Positions 1 to 8,229 of a stretch of 64,000 nucleotides of DNA are shown piece after piece (the first letter of the stretch is position 1; each line of letters starts with the position of its first letter). Both the position numbers and the translations under genes were made by a program. This stretch comes from Streptomyces sp. NBC_00102. GTDB taxonomy: Bacteria > Actinomycetota > Actinomycetes > Streptomycetales > Streptomycetaceae. The notes under the pieces are model-generated. The model was not told the origin of the DNA. It did not search any database and saw nothing but the letters and a program-made list of their open reading frames with translations. The stretch is taken from positions 1,674,001 through 1,738,000 of the forward strand of contig NZ_JAPEMC010000001.1 in NCBI RefSeq assembly GCF_026343115.1. Direction: 5' to 3'.

Positions 1-1211
1 GAGCCGGTGGCCTGCGGAAGGCCGTTCGAACCGAGGGGCAGGAGCGCGTGGACGCCGAAGCCGCCGGACTTCCGGGGGCCCGTACGCAGGGTTCCCCCCG
101 TGGCGCGTACGCGTTCCGTGAGGCTGATCAGCCCCAGGCCCGTGCCGGGCCCCTGCCCCGGGCCGGTGCCCCCGTCGTCGGTGACGGAGACTTCCAGGTG
201 GGTCGGGTGGACGGCGACGGCCACGGAGACCCGGGCGTCGACGACGTGCTTGCGCGCGTTGGTCATCGCCTCCTGGACCACCCGGTAGGCGGCCAGGTCG
301 GCGAGGGGCGGAAGGGTGGCCGGCGGCCCGTCGTGCCGGGCTTCCACCCGGAGGCCGGCATGGCGGAACGAGTCCAGCAGGGCCGGCAGGTCGCGCAGTC
401 CGGGCGCCGGGGCCAGCGGCTGGTCGGAGTCGTCCGTCTGGCGCAACAGGCCGACGACCGCGCGTAGTTCGTCGAGCGCAGCCCTGCTGGTGTCGTGGAT
501 CTGTCCGAGGGCCCGCTCCGCGAGCTCGGCGTCCTGGCGGACCAGGTGGGCCGCCACTCCGGCCTGCGCGTTGACCAGGGTGAGGTGGTGGGTCACGACG
601 TCGTGCAGCTCCCGGGCGAGGCGCATCCGCTCGGCGACCACGCGCCGGCGTGCCTCTTCGTCCCGGGTCGCCTCGGCGTACTCCGCGCGTTCCTGGTAGG
701 AGACGAGCAGTTCGCGCCGGCTGCGTACCGCGTCCCCGACGGCGGTGGGCAGTTGGGTCCAGGCGAGGAGCGCGAGGTTGGACTCCACGGCCGACAGCCC
801 GGGGCGTACGGCGAACGCGGCGACGGTCATGGCGAGGCCCACCGCCACACTGGTGCGTACGGCGGTCCGGCGGTCCGTCCGGGCCGCGAGCAGGAAGAGC
901 GCGGCAACCGCGGGGGCGGGAGGCGGGGGCATGTCGGGGACCAGGGCGAGGAGCACCACGCTGGTCGCCGCAGTGGCCCACACCGTCGCGCGCGGCCATC
1001 GGTGGGCGCCCAGCACCAGCAGGCTGCAGAGCGCGGACACCGCTCCGGCCGGGCGGAGACCGGCCTGCCCGTGCTGGGACGTCAGCATCATGACCGGTCC
1101 GGTGATCAGCACGCAGCAGACCACGGCCACGGCGTCCACGGCGAAGGGATGCCGGGCCGGACGGCCGGCGAGTCTCCTCACCGCCGCCCCCATGCCCGTG
1201 ACCGGTGTCAT
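1..1211 (-). CDS. Two-component sensor histidine kinase, NarL/DesK type (3' end outside window)
   Basis: A membrane sensor kinase that should phosphorylate a NarL-type response regulator. Reading begins at the ATG on 1211 and runs off the window edge at about 403 residues, so the C-terminus is missing. The first ~150 residues hold several hydrophobic segments. A HisKA_3 dimerisation box with phosphoacceptor His near residue 203 (RELHDVVTHH) follows. Then come an N box (VQEAMTNARKH, about residue 310) and a glycine-rich ATP lid (GTGLGLISL, about 357). The partner regulator would lie left of the window. The stimulus cannot be read from the sequence. The family call is secure. Confidence 0.9.
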   Translation of the reverse strand, partial: MTPVTGMGAAVRRLAGRPARHPFAVDAVAVVCCVLITGPVMMLTSQHGQAGLRPAGAVSALCSLLVLGAHRWPRATVWATAATSVVLLALVPDMPPPPAPAVAALFLLAARTDRRTAVRTSVAVGLAMTVAAFAVRPGLSAVESNLALLAWTQLPTAVGDAVRSRRELLVSYQERAEYAEATRDEEARRRVVAERMRLARELHDVVTHHLTLVNAQAGVAAHLVRQDAELAERALGQIHDTSRAALDELRAVVGLLRQTDDSDQPLAPAPGLRDLPALLDSFRHAGLRVEARHDGPPATLPPLADLAAYRVVQEAMTNARKHVVDARVSVAVAVHPTHLEVSVTDDGGTGPGQGPGTGLGLISLTERVRATGGTLRTGPRKSGGFGVHALLPLGSNGLPQATG

Positions 1212-1322
1212 GCCCCTCCCTCGTGTCCTCTCCTCTGTACCGGGCCCCATGTCCCGTACGTCGTCATGGGTGCGGTGGGCGCAGGATAGTTCCCGCCCCG
1301 GCACCCGCGGCACCGGGGTGCG

Positions 1323-1961
1323 TCAGGGCTCCCGGTGCACCGCGGGCGCCGGGTTCTCCTCCTCCCACAGGGGGTGGTGGTGGCGCGCCCAGGCCCGGGT
1401 GACCTTCCCGGTGCGCAGCCCTCTGCGGGCCTGCGCGTCCCGGACGGCCATCCGGATGTGGCCGAGGACCAGAACCGCGACGAGCAGTGCCAGCCAGTCG
1501 TGGACGAAGGTCGCGCCGGTGCGCCACACGAGGGGCGCGAGCCCGGTGAACCACATCAGGAGCCCCGTGCCGATCATGACGAGCAGGGCTCCGGCGAGGC
1601 CGTTCGCGTACAGCTTCTGCCCGGCGTTGAACTTCCCCGCCTCAGTGGGCCACCCGCGCAGGCGGGCGCGTACCCAGCCCCGGTCGTGGGGGCCGAACCG
1701 GTTCAGCCGGCCCAGGTCGGCGCGGAACGCCCGCGAGACCAGCCCGGCCGCGAGCGGGACGGGCATGGCGATGCCCGCCCACTCGTGCACGGTCACCAAC
1801 AGCCGCCGTCTTCCGACGAGTTCGGCCAGCATCGGCAGGTAGAGGAAGGCGGCGGTGACGAGAGCGGTCCCGACCAGCGCGGCCGTGCACCGGTGGATCC
1901 AGCGTTCGGCGGTGGTGAACCGCGCGATCAGGTCGGGCCGTTCAGCCGGTAGGGACATCAT
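1323..1961 (-). CDS. Cytochrome b-type membrane subunit paired with molybdoenzyme
   Basis: A 212-residue membrane protein resembling the di-haem cytochrome b subunit of formate dehydrogenase and related oxidoreductases. It has about four hydrophobic spans. His residues typical of haem ligation occur in AERWIHRC near the N-terminus, VHEWAG in the second span, and FVHDW and LGHIR in the later spans. Its ATG at 1961 lies inside the 3' end of the upstream molybdopterin enzyme (20-bp overlap), so translation is coupled. The inferred role is to pass quinol-derived electrons to that enzyme at the membrane, as MsrQ does for MsrP, although this protein looks more like the FdnI-type family than MsrQ. 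Confidence 0.8.
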   Translation of the reverse strand: MMSLPAERPDLIARFTTAERWIHRCTAALVGTALVTAAFLYLPMLAELVGRRRLLVTVHEWAGIAMPVPLAAGLVSRAFRADLGRLNRFGPHDRGWVRARLRGWPTEAGKFNAGQKLYANGLAGALLVMIGTGLLMWFTGLAPLVWRTGATFVHDWLALLVAVLVLGHIRMAVRDAQARRGLRTGKVTRAWARHHHPLWEEENPAPAVHREP

Positions 1962-2688
1962 CGCGTCCGTTCGACTTGCCGACCCAGCCGTCCACGTCGT
2001 AACCGAAGTGCTCCCAGTAGCCCGGCTGCACATGGTCGGTGACGGTGATACCGGACAGCCACTTGGCCGACTTGTAGAAGTACATGGGGGCGGCGTACAG
2101 GCGCACCGGTCCACCGTGGGCGGCGGTCAGCGGCTCGTCGTTCATCCGGTGGGCGACCAGCATGTCGCTCCGGCGCGCCTGGTCCAGGGTGAGGCTCTCG
2201 GAGTAGACGCCGTCGAAACAGGTGAACCGCACCGCGGCGCCCTCGGGCCGCACCCCGCAGACGTCGAGGAGATGGGAGAGCCGCACCCCGGTGAAGGGCG
2301 TGTGGGGGACCCGCCAGCCGGTGACGCACTGCACGTCCCGCACCAGGCGGGTGCTCGGCATGGCCGTCAGCTCGTCCAGGGTGTACGAGCCGGGGCGGTC
2401 CACCAGCCCGTCCACGGTCAGCCGGTAGTCCTCGGCGGAGCGGTGCGGGATCTCGTCGACGACGGAGTAGAAGCGGAAACCGCCGGCGCCGGGCAGCACC
2501 GAGAAGAGGCCGGTGGGGTCCTTGCTCGCCACCGAGGCGAGCGTGTTGTCGAGCCCGCGCTGCAGGGGCGCGCCCACGGCCACGCCCAGGGCGCCGAGCC
2601 CCAGTGCGCCGAGGATGATCCGCCGCCCGACGGGCCGCTCCTCACCGCCGCGCTCCGGGGCCGGGCTGCCCGCGTCGTCCGGGCTCAT
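1942..2688 (-). CDS. MsrP/sulfite-oxidase-fold molybdopterin oxidoreductase
   Basis: A 248-residue sulfite-oxidase-superfamily enzyme. Residues 20-40 carry a twin-arginine followed by a hydrophobic stretch (GRRIILGALG), consistent with Tat export or anchoring. The catalytic domain contains DVQCVTGW, where Cys121 is the expected molybdenum ligand, and HGGPVRL towards the C-terminus, typical of the family. The C-terminal dimerisation domain of true sulfite oxidases is absent, as in MsrP (YedY). The start at 2688 forms an ATGA overlap with the upstream small membrane protein. The substrate is unknown; protein methionine sulfoxide or another S/N-oxide is a family-based guess. Confidence 0.85.
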   Translation of the reverse strand: MSPDDAGSPAPERGGEERPVGRRIILGALGLGALGVAVGAPLQRGLDNTLASVASKDPTGLFSVLPGAGGFRFYSVVDEIPHRSAEDYRLTVDGLVDRPGSYTLDELTAMPSTRLVRDVQCVTGWRVPHTPFTGVRLSHLLDVCGVRPEGAAVRFTCFDGVYSESLTLDQARRSDMLVAHRMNDEPLTAAHGGPVRLYAAPMYFYKSAKWLSGITVTDHVQPGYWEHFGYDVDGWVGKSNGRDDVPTG

Positions 2689-2888
2689 CGCCGGCCGGCC
2701 CGCAGCTTCCGGAGGCCGCCGACCAGGAGCGTCAGACCGACGACGGCGACGACCAGGCCGATGAGGAGCCACTGGGACTCGCCGGACATCACCTTGCTGT
2801 TGTCGATGGCACCGGAACCCTGGAGCGACCAGATCACTCCCACGACGAGCAACACCGCTCCGGCCAGTGGCCGTACCCACTTCTTCAT
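2685..2888 (-). CDS. Small two-span membrane protein
   Basis: A 67-residue protein beginning MKKWVRPLAG. It has two hydrophobic segments (about residues 8-24 and 39-58) separated by a short polar loop, and a basic tail. It is the first gene of a three-gene unit with the molybdoenzyme and cytochrome b, overlapping the molybdoenzyme start by 4 bp (ATGA). The tight coupling suggests a role in assembling or anchoring that redox complex. No catalytic motif is visible and I do not recognise a named family. Confidence 0.7.
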   Translation of the reverse strand: MKKWVRPLAGAVLLVVGVIWSLQGSGAIDNSKVMSGESQWLLIGLVVAVVGLTLLVGGLRKLRAGRR

Positions 2889-3263
2889 CCGCCGCTCCCC
2901 GCAATCCGTGTGCGCCGCCCGCGACGCCCGTCTCCGACACCACCAGTCTCCCCGCGGATCGCCCCTCGGCGGTCATCCGCAGGAACGGAGTCGGGCTACC
3001 ACCGTCACGGTGGACCTCCACGGCGCCTACCACGACCGTGGTACGCGCCGGGCGGCCGCGACAGCGCCGGACGACCGCCGCCGCGCTACCGCGGGGCACC
3101 GGCTTCCGGCCCCGCTTCTGGCCCCCCTCACCCGTGGACGGAACACCTGGCGCGTCGTGCCCCGGAACCGGTGACCGCCCCGGCCCCCGCCGCCTGCCGG
3201 GCCGGCTCGGGACGGCGAGAGGTCTGGTGTGCGCGTCCGGCGGAACCGGGTAACGTCGTGCCC
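2889..3263. other. Gene-free stretch upstream of small genes
   Basis: About 375 bp between the divergent small membrane protein and the micro-ORF at 3264. I see no reading frame with convincing coding character. A short inverted repeat (CCACCG tca CGGTGG, 2999-3013) is present. The right end holds TAACGT at 3251-3256, a plausible -10 element placed so that transcription would begin at or near the ATG at 3264. Confidence 0.4.
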
Positions 3264-3293
3264 ATGTTCTTCCGGCCGCCGATGTACGAGTGA
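3264..3293 (+). CDS. Possible leaderless nine-residue micro-ORF (MFFRPPMYE)
   Basis: An ATG followed by eight sense codons and TGA. There is no Shine-Dalgarno sequence, but a TAACGT hexamer ends 7 nt upstream, the geometry of a leaderless transcript. It lies about 115 bp upstream of the DUF6243 gene on the same strand and could be a leader peptide or simply the transcript's 5' end. This is speculative because a nine-codon frame cannot be judged on its own. Confidence 0.25.
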   Translation: MFFRPPMYE

Positions 3294-3410
3294 GAGTGTG
3301 ACGGACCCCCGCTGACGTGCCCCGACGTCGCCGCGCCCGTCCCCCACCGACGCGTCCGCACCGAAGAATCCGTAGACCACTTCACCCCCTTCATCATTCC
3401 GGGAGAACCC

Positions 3411-3629
3411 GTGACCGTGAGCAAGAACATCAACAACCCCGTCGGCCAGGGCGGCGGCCAGCGCAAGAGGCAGTCCCGCGCCGAGCGCCAGAACAACGGC
3501 CCGCACCGCAACCTCGACCGCCAGGGCGCCGCCGACCAGAAGGCGGAGCTGGTACGCAAGATGCGCGAGAAGGCAGCAGCGGCCGAGGGCGCCACCGCGC
3601 AGGCGAACGACGACACCGCACAGAGCTGA
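3411..3629 (+). CDS. DUF6243 family small basic protein
   Basis: A 72-residue Lys/Arg/Asn/Gln-rich protein starting at GTG 3411 with GGGAG five bases upstream. It contains the NNPVGQGGGQRK and AERQNNGPHRNLDRQGAADQK blocks that I associate with the DUF6243 family of small streptomycete proteins. It is probably largely disordered, with a helical second half (ELVRKMREKAAA). No enzymatic motif is visible and the function is unknown. It stands alone and is followed by a strong terminator. Confidence 0.8.
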   Translation: MTVSKNINNPVGQGGGQRKRQSRAERQNNGPHRNLDRQGAADQKAELVRKMREKAAAAEGATAQANDDTAQS

Positions 3630-3649
3630 CGCCCCACTGCGGGGCGGCA

Positions 3650-3702
3650 CCACGTCGGCAGGGCCCGGACCGCGACGCGCGGTCCGGGCCCTGCCGACGT
3701 GG
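3650..3702. terminator. Perfect 25-bp hairpin terminator
   Basis: A perfect inverted repeat with 25-bp arms (3650-3674 and 3678-3702) and a 3-nt loop. It sits 20 bp after the DUF6243 stop and before the convergent B12 radical SAM gene. It has no T-run, which is normal for streptomycete terminators, and probably stops transcription from both sides. Confidence 0.85.
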
Positions 3703-3821
3703 TCACCCGGGGTCCGGACCCAGCCCCTCACGAGGAGTTTCGCGGATCACGGAAACCCGGTTTCCCCGGGTCCAAGACGCCGGGCGTTCCCATGAGCCCG
3801 CCCCGGTCACCCCGGGTGTCC

Positions 3822-6023
3822 TCAGACCCGGGCCTGCGTCGCGAGCATGACGCGCAGGGCGCGGGTCATGGCGTTGTCCGTGCCGAAGTCCACCCCGGCG
3901 GGCACCTCGACGAGGCCGCCGTTGGCCATGACCAGGACGCCGCAGGCCCCGGGGCGGGCCGTGCCGGGGCCGTCGAGCCATTCCTCGTACGCGCCGGACG
4001 TGGTGTCGAGGTGCGCCCTGCTCCTGCGGCTCACCTCCGCCATCAGCTCGTCGACACCGGTCAGTTCGTCGACGGAGGCGAACGGGACCCTCACCACCGG
4101 CTCCTCGACCAGGCGGACACGGGGCTCCTTCTCGCGGCTGGTCCCCTCGGGCTCCTCGGGCAGCAGTCCGCGGCCGAAACGCGCGAAGTACAGCAGAGTG
4201 TGCGCGGAGTCGATGCCGCCGAGGAAGGGGCGGTCGAAGCTGGTCCTGCGGTTTCCGGTGCTGTACTCGCGGGGTATCCGCGGGTCCTCCCCCACCGGCC
4301 AGTGGACCTCGCCGGTCTCCCGGTCCCGCCAGGGCACGTAGCGCCGGATGTCGTCGGAGGCGGACAGCGGCAGCAGATCGATCGCGAAACGCCCGGGGTC
4401 CTTGGCCACGATGGAACCGGGCGTCAGTGCGAACACCCCGATGCCCGAGGTGGTCCACAGCTTCTCGTGGTGCTGGAGGAACTCGTACGTCGCCAGCGCC
4501 TCCGCCCGGGTCTCGGTGGGGAAGCCGGTGAAGCCCATCATCTGGGCGGCGATGCCGTTGCGTGCCAGCTCGGCCAGGACGTCGGGGACGACGTCGATCC
4601 CGACCCCCTTGTCGATGAGGTCGAGGATCCGCTGGGCGCCGGACTCGTAGCCGAAGGAGATCGCGACGCAGCCGGAGGCCGCGAGGAGTTCACCCACGGC
4701 ACGCTTGGGGAACGTGCGTTCCAGCCGCAGCTCGGCGGACCACCGCAGGTCCAGCGTCGATTCCACGAGAGCGGCGGCGAGGGTGCGCAGATAGCGGGGG
4801 GACATGGCGTCCACCGCGAAGTACAGGGTCCTGCCGTGGCGGCTCGCCTCCCGCAGGTCCTCCAGTACGGCGGCGACAGGGCGTTCACGTGACGGCGAGG
4901 TCGGCCGGTCGGTGTTGAGGCCGTAGTCGCAGAAGGTGCACTTGTTCCAGTAGCAGCCCCGGGTCGGGCTGTAGAGGATCACCGGCTCGGGTGCCCAGTA
5001 GCGCTCCCAGTCCCACACGTCGTACGCGGGGGAGGCGAGCGCCGCCACATCGCTGTACGCGATGTCGGGTTCCGGCCGGCTCCTGGTCATCACGCCGCCG
5101 ATGGCCTCGAAGGCGTCGCCGCCCCGGACCGCGCCGTTGCCGACCGCGTCGAGGATGCCGATGAGGGCGGTCTCGCCCTCGCCGGGGACGATGAGGTCGG
5201 CGTCCTGGAAGATCCGCCACGGGGACGCGGGGTCCGGGGCGTACTTGACCACGTCGCCGACCTCGGTGCCGCCGAAGACGATCACCGTGTCGGGCAGCAC
5301 GGTGCGGATCAGGCGGGCCATCCTCAGGGCGACGGGCAGCTGGCTGGTGTAGTTGACCGACAGGCCCACCACCGCCCAGGGGCGTTCGCGCAGTTTCGGG
5401 ACGAACTCGTCGGCGAAGTACCCCTCGAAGGGGCGGGCGACGGCCGCCGGGATCGCCGGGTCGGACAGGTCCGCCGTACTGCACAGGTTGACGGCGGACT
5501 TCACCCGCATCGAGAAGCCGTCCGCCGCGCCGGGCGGCATCTCCAGGGCGATCAGGTCCCACCACCGGCTCATCACCGCGACCGCCTGGGCGTAGGTCGG
5601 GGGGTGGTAGAAGTGCTCGGGGTCCTGGAACACGCCGATCGCGTCGCGGGCCGAGGTGGCGCTCAGGCCCTCGGCGGCCAGCGCCTGCCGGTAACGGATC
5701 TCGTCGTGCCGGCGCGGGGCGGCGGACCTGGCCTCGATCTCGGCGCGGGCGAGCCGGGCCGCGGCGAGCGTCGCGCCGAAGCGCTCGGGGTCGGCGAGGT
5801 AGGTGAAAGCGTCGAGGTTGGCGTCCACACAGGCGTACTCGGTGTGGCCGGCCTCGCGGGCGGCGCCCACGAGGTACGGGATCGAGTGGTAGGCGGTCGT
5901 CGGGTCGGTCACCGGCGGGTTGACCAGCAGGTAGGCGGTGTTGCCGGTGCCCCGGCCCGGCCGCCGGCCGTGGTTGGGCTCCCCCTCGAACCGTGGCATG
6001 CCCAACGGGACGAACACGCTCAT
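3822..6023 (-). CDS. B12-binding-type radical SAM enzyme of the RiPP locus
   Basis: A 733-residue protein, last gene of the leftward RiPP operon. The N-terminal ~330 residues resemble the Rossmann cobalamin-binding half of class B radical SAM methylases (PYLVGAAREAG early on, FGGTEVGDVVKY near 250), although I see no DxHxxG base-off motif. The radical SAM core starts near residue 356 with GCYWNKCTFCDYG, giving Cys spacing CX4CX2C instead of CX3CX2C. The probable chemistry is C-methylation or another radical step on the precursor peptide. The ATG at 6023 overlaps the MFS stop by 4 bp; longer upstream readings would overlap the exporter gene entirely and were rejected. Confidence 0.82.
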   Translation of the reverse strand: MSVFVPLGMPRFEGEPNHGRRPGRGTGNTAYLLVNPPVTDPTTAYHSIPYLVGAAREAGHTEYACVDANLDAFTYLADPERFGATLAAARLARAEIEARSAAPRRHDEIRYRQALAAEGLSATSARDAIGVFQDPEHFYHPPTYAQAVAVMSRWWDLIALEMPPGAADGFSMRVKSAVNLCSTADLSDPAIPAAVARPFEGYFADEFVPKLRERPWAVVGLSVNYTSQLPVALRMARLIRTVLPDTVIVFGGTEVGDVVKYAPDPASPWRIFQDADLIVPGEGETALIGILDAVGNGAVRGGDAFEAIGGVMTRSRPEPDIAYSDVAALASPAYDVWDWERYWAPEPVILYSPTRGCYWNKCTFCDYGLNTDRPTSPSRERPVAAVLEDLREASRHGRTLYFAVDAMSPRYLRTLAAALVESTLDLRWSAELRLERTFPKRAVGELLAASGCVAISFGYESGAQRILDLIDKGVGIDVVPDVLAELARNGIAAQMMGFTGFPTETRAEALATYEFLQHHEKLWTTSGIGVFALTPGSIVAKDPGRFAIDLLPLSASDDIRRYVPWRDRETGEVHWPVGEDPRIPREYSTGNRRTSFDRPFLGGIDSAHTLLYFARFGRGLLPEEPEGTSREKEPRVRLVEEPVVRVPFASVDELTGVDELMAEVSRRSRAHLDTTSGAYEEWLDGPGTARPGACGVLVMANGGLVEVPAGVDFGTDNAMTRALRVMLATQARV

Positions 6024-7393
6024 CGCTGTGACTCCTGACTGTTGTCCTGCCGTGGATGCGTGGCACGGGCGGCCGGCACGCCGGATGCGGCGCCGCTCGC
6101 CGGGGCCCCCGGCGGTACGGGGGCCGATGGGGCGTACTCGGTTCCGGAGCGGTGGTCGCGGAAGGCGCGCTGGGTGAGCGCGCCCAGTACGGACAGGGCG
6201 ATGGCCGCGCCCGCCACCGGGAAGAACGGGGCCGCGCCGAGGTGGCGGACCCCGAAGCCGGCGACGGCCACGGAGACCGGGAAGGTGCCCATGACGGCCA
6301 GCATGACCAGGCTCATGACCCTGCCGATGAGTGCCGGAGGGGCCCAGACCTGGAGCAGCGTCACCACGACGATGTTCTGCCAGCCGCTGGCCAGCGCGTA
6401 GACGCACACGCACACCGCGGCGCCGACCAGTCCCCCGGCGTACGGGACGGCGCTCAGGGCGATGCCCATGACGACCGCCAGGGCCGCGAAGAGATAGGCG
6501 GGCGACTCGGCCGGCCGACTGCGGGCGGCCACCAGCGATCCGGCCAGACCGCCCAGGCTCAGACAGGTCAGCAGGACGCCGTAGCCGGTGGCCCCCATAC
6601 CCTGGTGGGCCAGTTCGGGCAGGGCCACCTCGATCGTGCCGTTGAAGGCAAGGTTGCAGACGAGTGCCACCACCAGGACGACGTGCAACAGCCGTCCGTG
6701 GCGCAGCAGTTCGACGAAGGACGTCTCGCGGGCCGGGGGCTCTTCGGCGCCCGCGGGCCCGTCCTGCCGCGGCGCGTCCGCGTCCGCGCCGGAGCGTATC
6801 CGGGCGAGCACCAGCGCCGACACGAGGAAGGACGCGGCGTCGACCGTGAGCGCCGGGCCCGCGTCGAAGGCGGCCACCAGGGCGCCGCCCGCCGTCGGCC
6901 CGAGGAGTCCGCCGACCTGGTTGACCATGGTCGACAGGGCGTTGCCCCGGCCCAGGTCCTCCTTGGGCAGCAGGGCGGGCAGAAGGGTGTACGAGGCGGG
7001 AATGAAGACCCCGGAGCAGGCGCCCAGGACGACGGCGATGGGCGCGAGCTGGGCCAGGGTCGGTGTCCCGGTCGAGGCGAGCACCGCGAGGATGCCCACG
7101 GCCACGGCCCGCACCAGGTCGGCCACGAGCATCACCCGCCGGCCGCCGATCCGGTCGGCCACCACGCCGCCCAGCGGAATGGTGACGACGCGGGGGATGC
7201 CGTAGCAGGCCAGGACCGTGCCGAGCAGGACGGGGCCGCCGTCACCGGAGAGAATCAGCCACGGCAGCGCCACGGCGTAGCAGTAGTCGCCGACCGTGGA
7301 GGAGAGCTGCCCGGCGAGCAGCAGCCGGAAGCCGCGCACCGACATCGGTCCGCTCGTCAGTGCCGTACGGAGCCTCTGTCTGGCCGGTGCCAC
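6020..7393 (-). CDS. MFS exporter of the RiPP locus
   Basis: A 457-residue major-facilitator protein with about 12 hydrophobic spans and the loop-2/3 signature GGVVADRIGGRRVM. It resembles the MFS_3 (enterobactin-exporter-like) group. The start is GTG 7393 with GAGGAGG upstream. The short C-terminal tail is polar. It overlaps the B12 radical SAM gene by 4 bp, and a MITE-like repeat separates it from the decarboxylase gene. The likely role is export of, or self-protection against, the matured peptide at the cytoplasmic membrane. Confidence 0.85.
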   Translation of the reverse strand: MAPARQRLRTALTSGPMSVRGFRLLLAGQLSSTVGDYCYAVALPWLILSGDGGPVLLGTVLACYGIPRVVTIPLGGVVADRIGGRRVMLVADLVRAVAVGILAVLASTGTPTLAQLAPIAVVLGACSGVFIPASYTLLPALLPKEDLGRGNALSTMVNQVGGLLGPTAGGALVAAFDAGPALTVDAASFLVSALVLARIRSGADADAPRQDGPAGAEEPPARETSFVELLRHGRLLHVVLVVALVCNLAFNGTIEVALPELAHQGMGATGYGVLLTCLSLGGLAGSLVAARSRPAESPAYLFAALAVVMGIALSAVPYAGGLVGAAVCVCVYALASGWQNIVVVTLLQVWAPPALIGRVMSLVMLAVMGTFPVSVAVAGFGVRHLGAAPFFPVAGAAIALSVLGALTQRAFRDHRSGTEYAPSAPVPPGAPASGAASGVPAARATHPRQDNSQESQR

Positions 7394-7431
7394 GTGTCCT
7401 CCTCGTGCTGGTGCCGGTGCTCAGCCGCCTG

Positions 7432-7593
7432 AGGGCTGTCCCGTAATCCGTGGTGGATCAGTGCGCGGCATCGGATGCGGTGCATCGCAAGGCGGAGGAG
7501 CGTCCGCGTACTGGATGTATGGGGACGTTCCGACAACGCGGCGAGGTGCCGTAGCTGTCGTCGCGCACCCACCAGGGATTGCGGGACAGCCCT
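7432..7593. mobile_element. MITE-like element with 25-bp inverted termini
   Basis: A 162-bp element bounded by imperfect 25-bp inverted repeats: 7432-7456 begins AGGGCTGTCCCGTAATCC, and 7569-7593 reads the same in reverse complement with two mismatches. There is no internal coding capacity. The termini recall those of IS5-like streptomycete insertion sequences, so it is probably mobilised in trans by such a transposase. It lies between the decarboxylase stop (7639) and the exporter start (7393), inside the leftward operon. I could not find a clear target duplication. Confidence 0.75.
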
Positions 7594-7638
7594 TGGCGGG
7601 CCGTTGACCGTTCACGGCCGCCCGCCCGACGGGATTCG

Positions 7639-8229
7639 TCAGACACGGCCTACGTCCAGGTCCAGGAACTCGCGGATCACCGCGGTCACGGTGGGTGGCG
7701 GCGGCAGCCCGAGGTTCTTGCGTACGTCGCCGGAGGAGATCTGCCAGGCGGGAGCGGGCACCGGGTCCACCACGGCGTGGCCGTCGGCGCGCAGCCGGTC
7801 CACGTTCCGGCGGACGGCGGGACGCTCCCACATCAGGCTGTTCATGCTCGGGAAGAACAGCACCGGGCGCTCATGGGCGAGGAGTGCCGAGCTGAGGAGT
7901 CCGGAGGCGAGTCCGTTGGCGGCCTGGCCGAGCATGTTGGCGGTGGCGGGCAGGACGACGAACCGGTCCGCCCAGACGGCGGGGGCGACATGACCGGTCG
8001 TCAGTTCGTCCTCGCCGTCGCAGTACACGTCCCGGCACAGCAGACGCATGGTGGCGGCCGGGACGAGCACGGCTGCGGAGCGGGTCATGGCCATGCGGAT
8101 CTCGACGCCGGGTCCGAGGCCGGTGCGCAGGGCCATGAGGTACTGCGGAACGGCGAGTACGTTGCCGGAGCCGCACACCCCGATGAGCAGCCGGCGAGGG
8201 GAGTCCGGGCCGGTCTCCACCGTCATCAC
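7639..8229 (-). CDS. LanD/EpiD-like flavoprotein Cys decarboxylase
   Basis: A 196-residue HFCD-family flavoprotein. It shows a GSGN phosphate-binding start (21-23 region), His80 in the family pattern HxxxxxWAD, the PATAN motif at 94-98 and the PSMNSLMW substrate loop at 127-134. In EpiD, MrsD and CypD these residues carry out FMN-dependent oxidative decarboxylation of a peptide's C-terminal Cys. The precursor two genes upstream ends in Cys, which makes that reaction the natural assignment; a CoaC-type metabolic role is less likely in this context. The start is GTG 8229, overlapping the maturase stop (GTGA). A second ATG is at 8226. Confidence 0.88.
   Translation of the reverse strand: MMTVETGPDSPRRLLIGVCGSGNVLAVPQYLMALRTGLGPGVEIRMAMTRSAAVLVPAATMRLLCRDVYCDGEDELTTGHVAPAVWADRFVVLPATANMLGQAANGLASGLLSSALLAHERPVLFFPSMNSLMWERPAVRRNVDRLRADGHAVVDPVPAPAWQISSGDVRKNLGLPPPPTVTAVIREFLDLDVGRV

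Noticed and set aside
6024..6413. N-terminal extension of the B12 radical SAM frame
   Set aside because: It would lie antisense-free but wholly within the MFS gene in another frame, and has shadow composition; ATG 6023 gives a standard 4-bp overlap.
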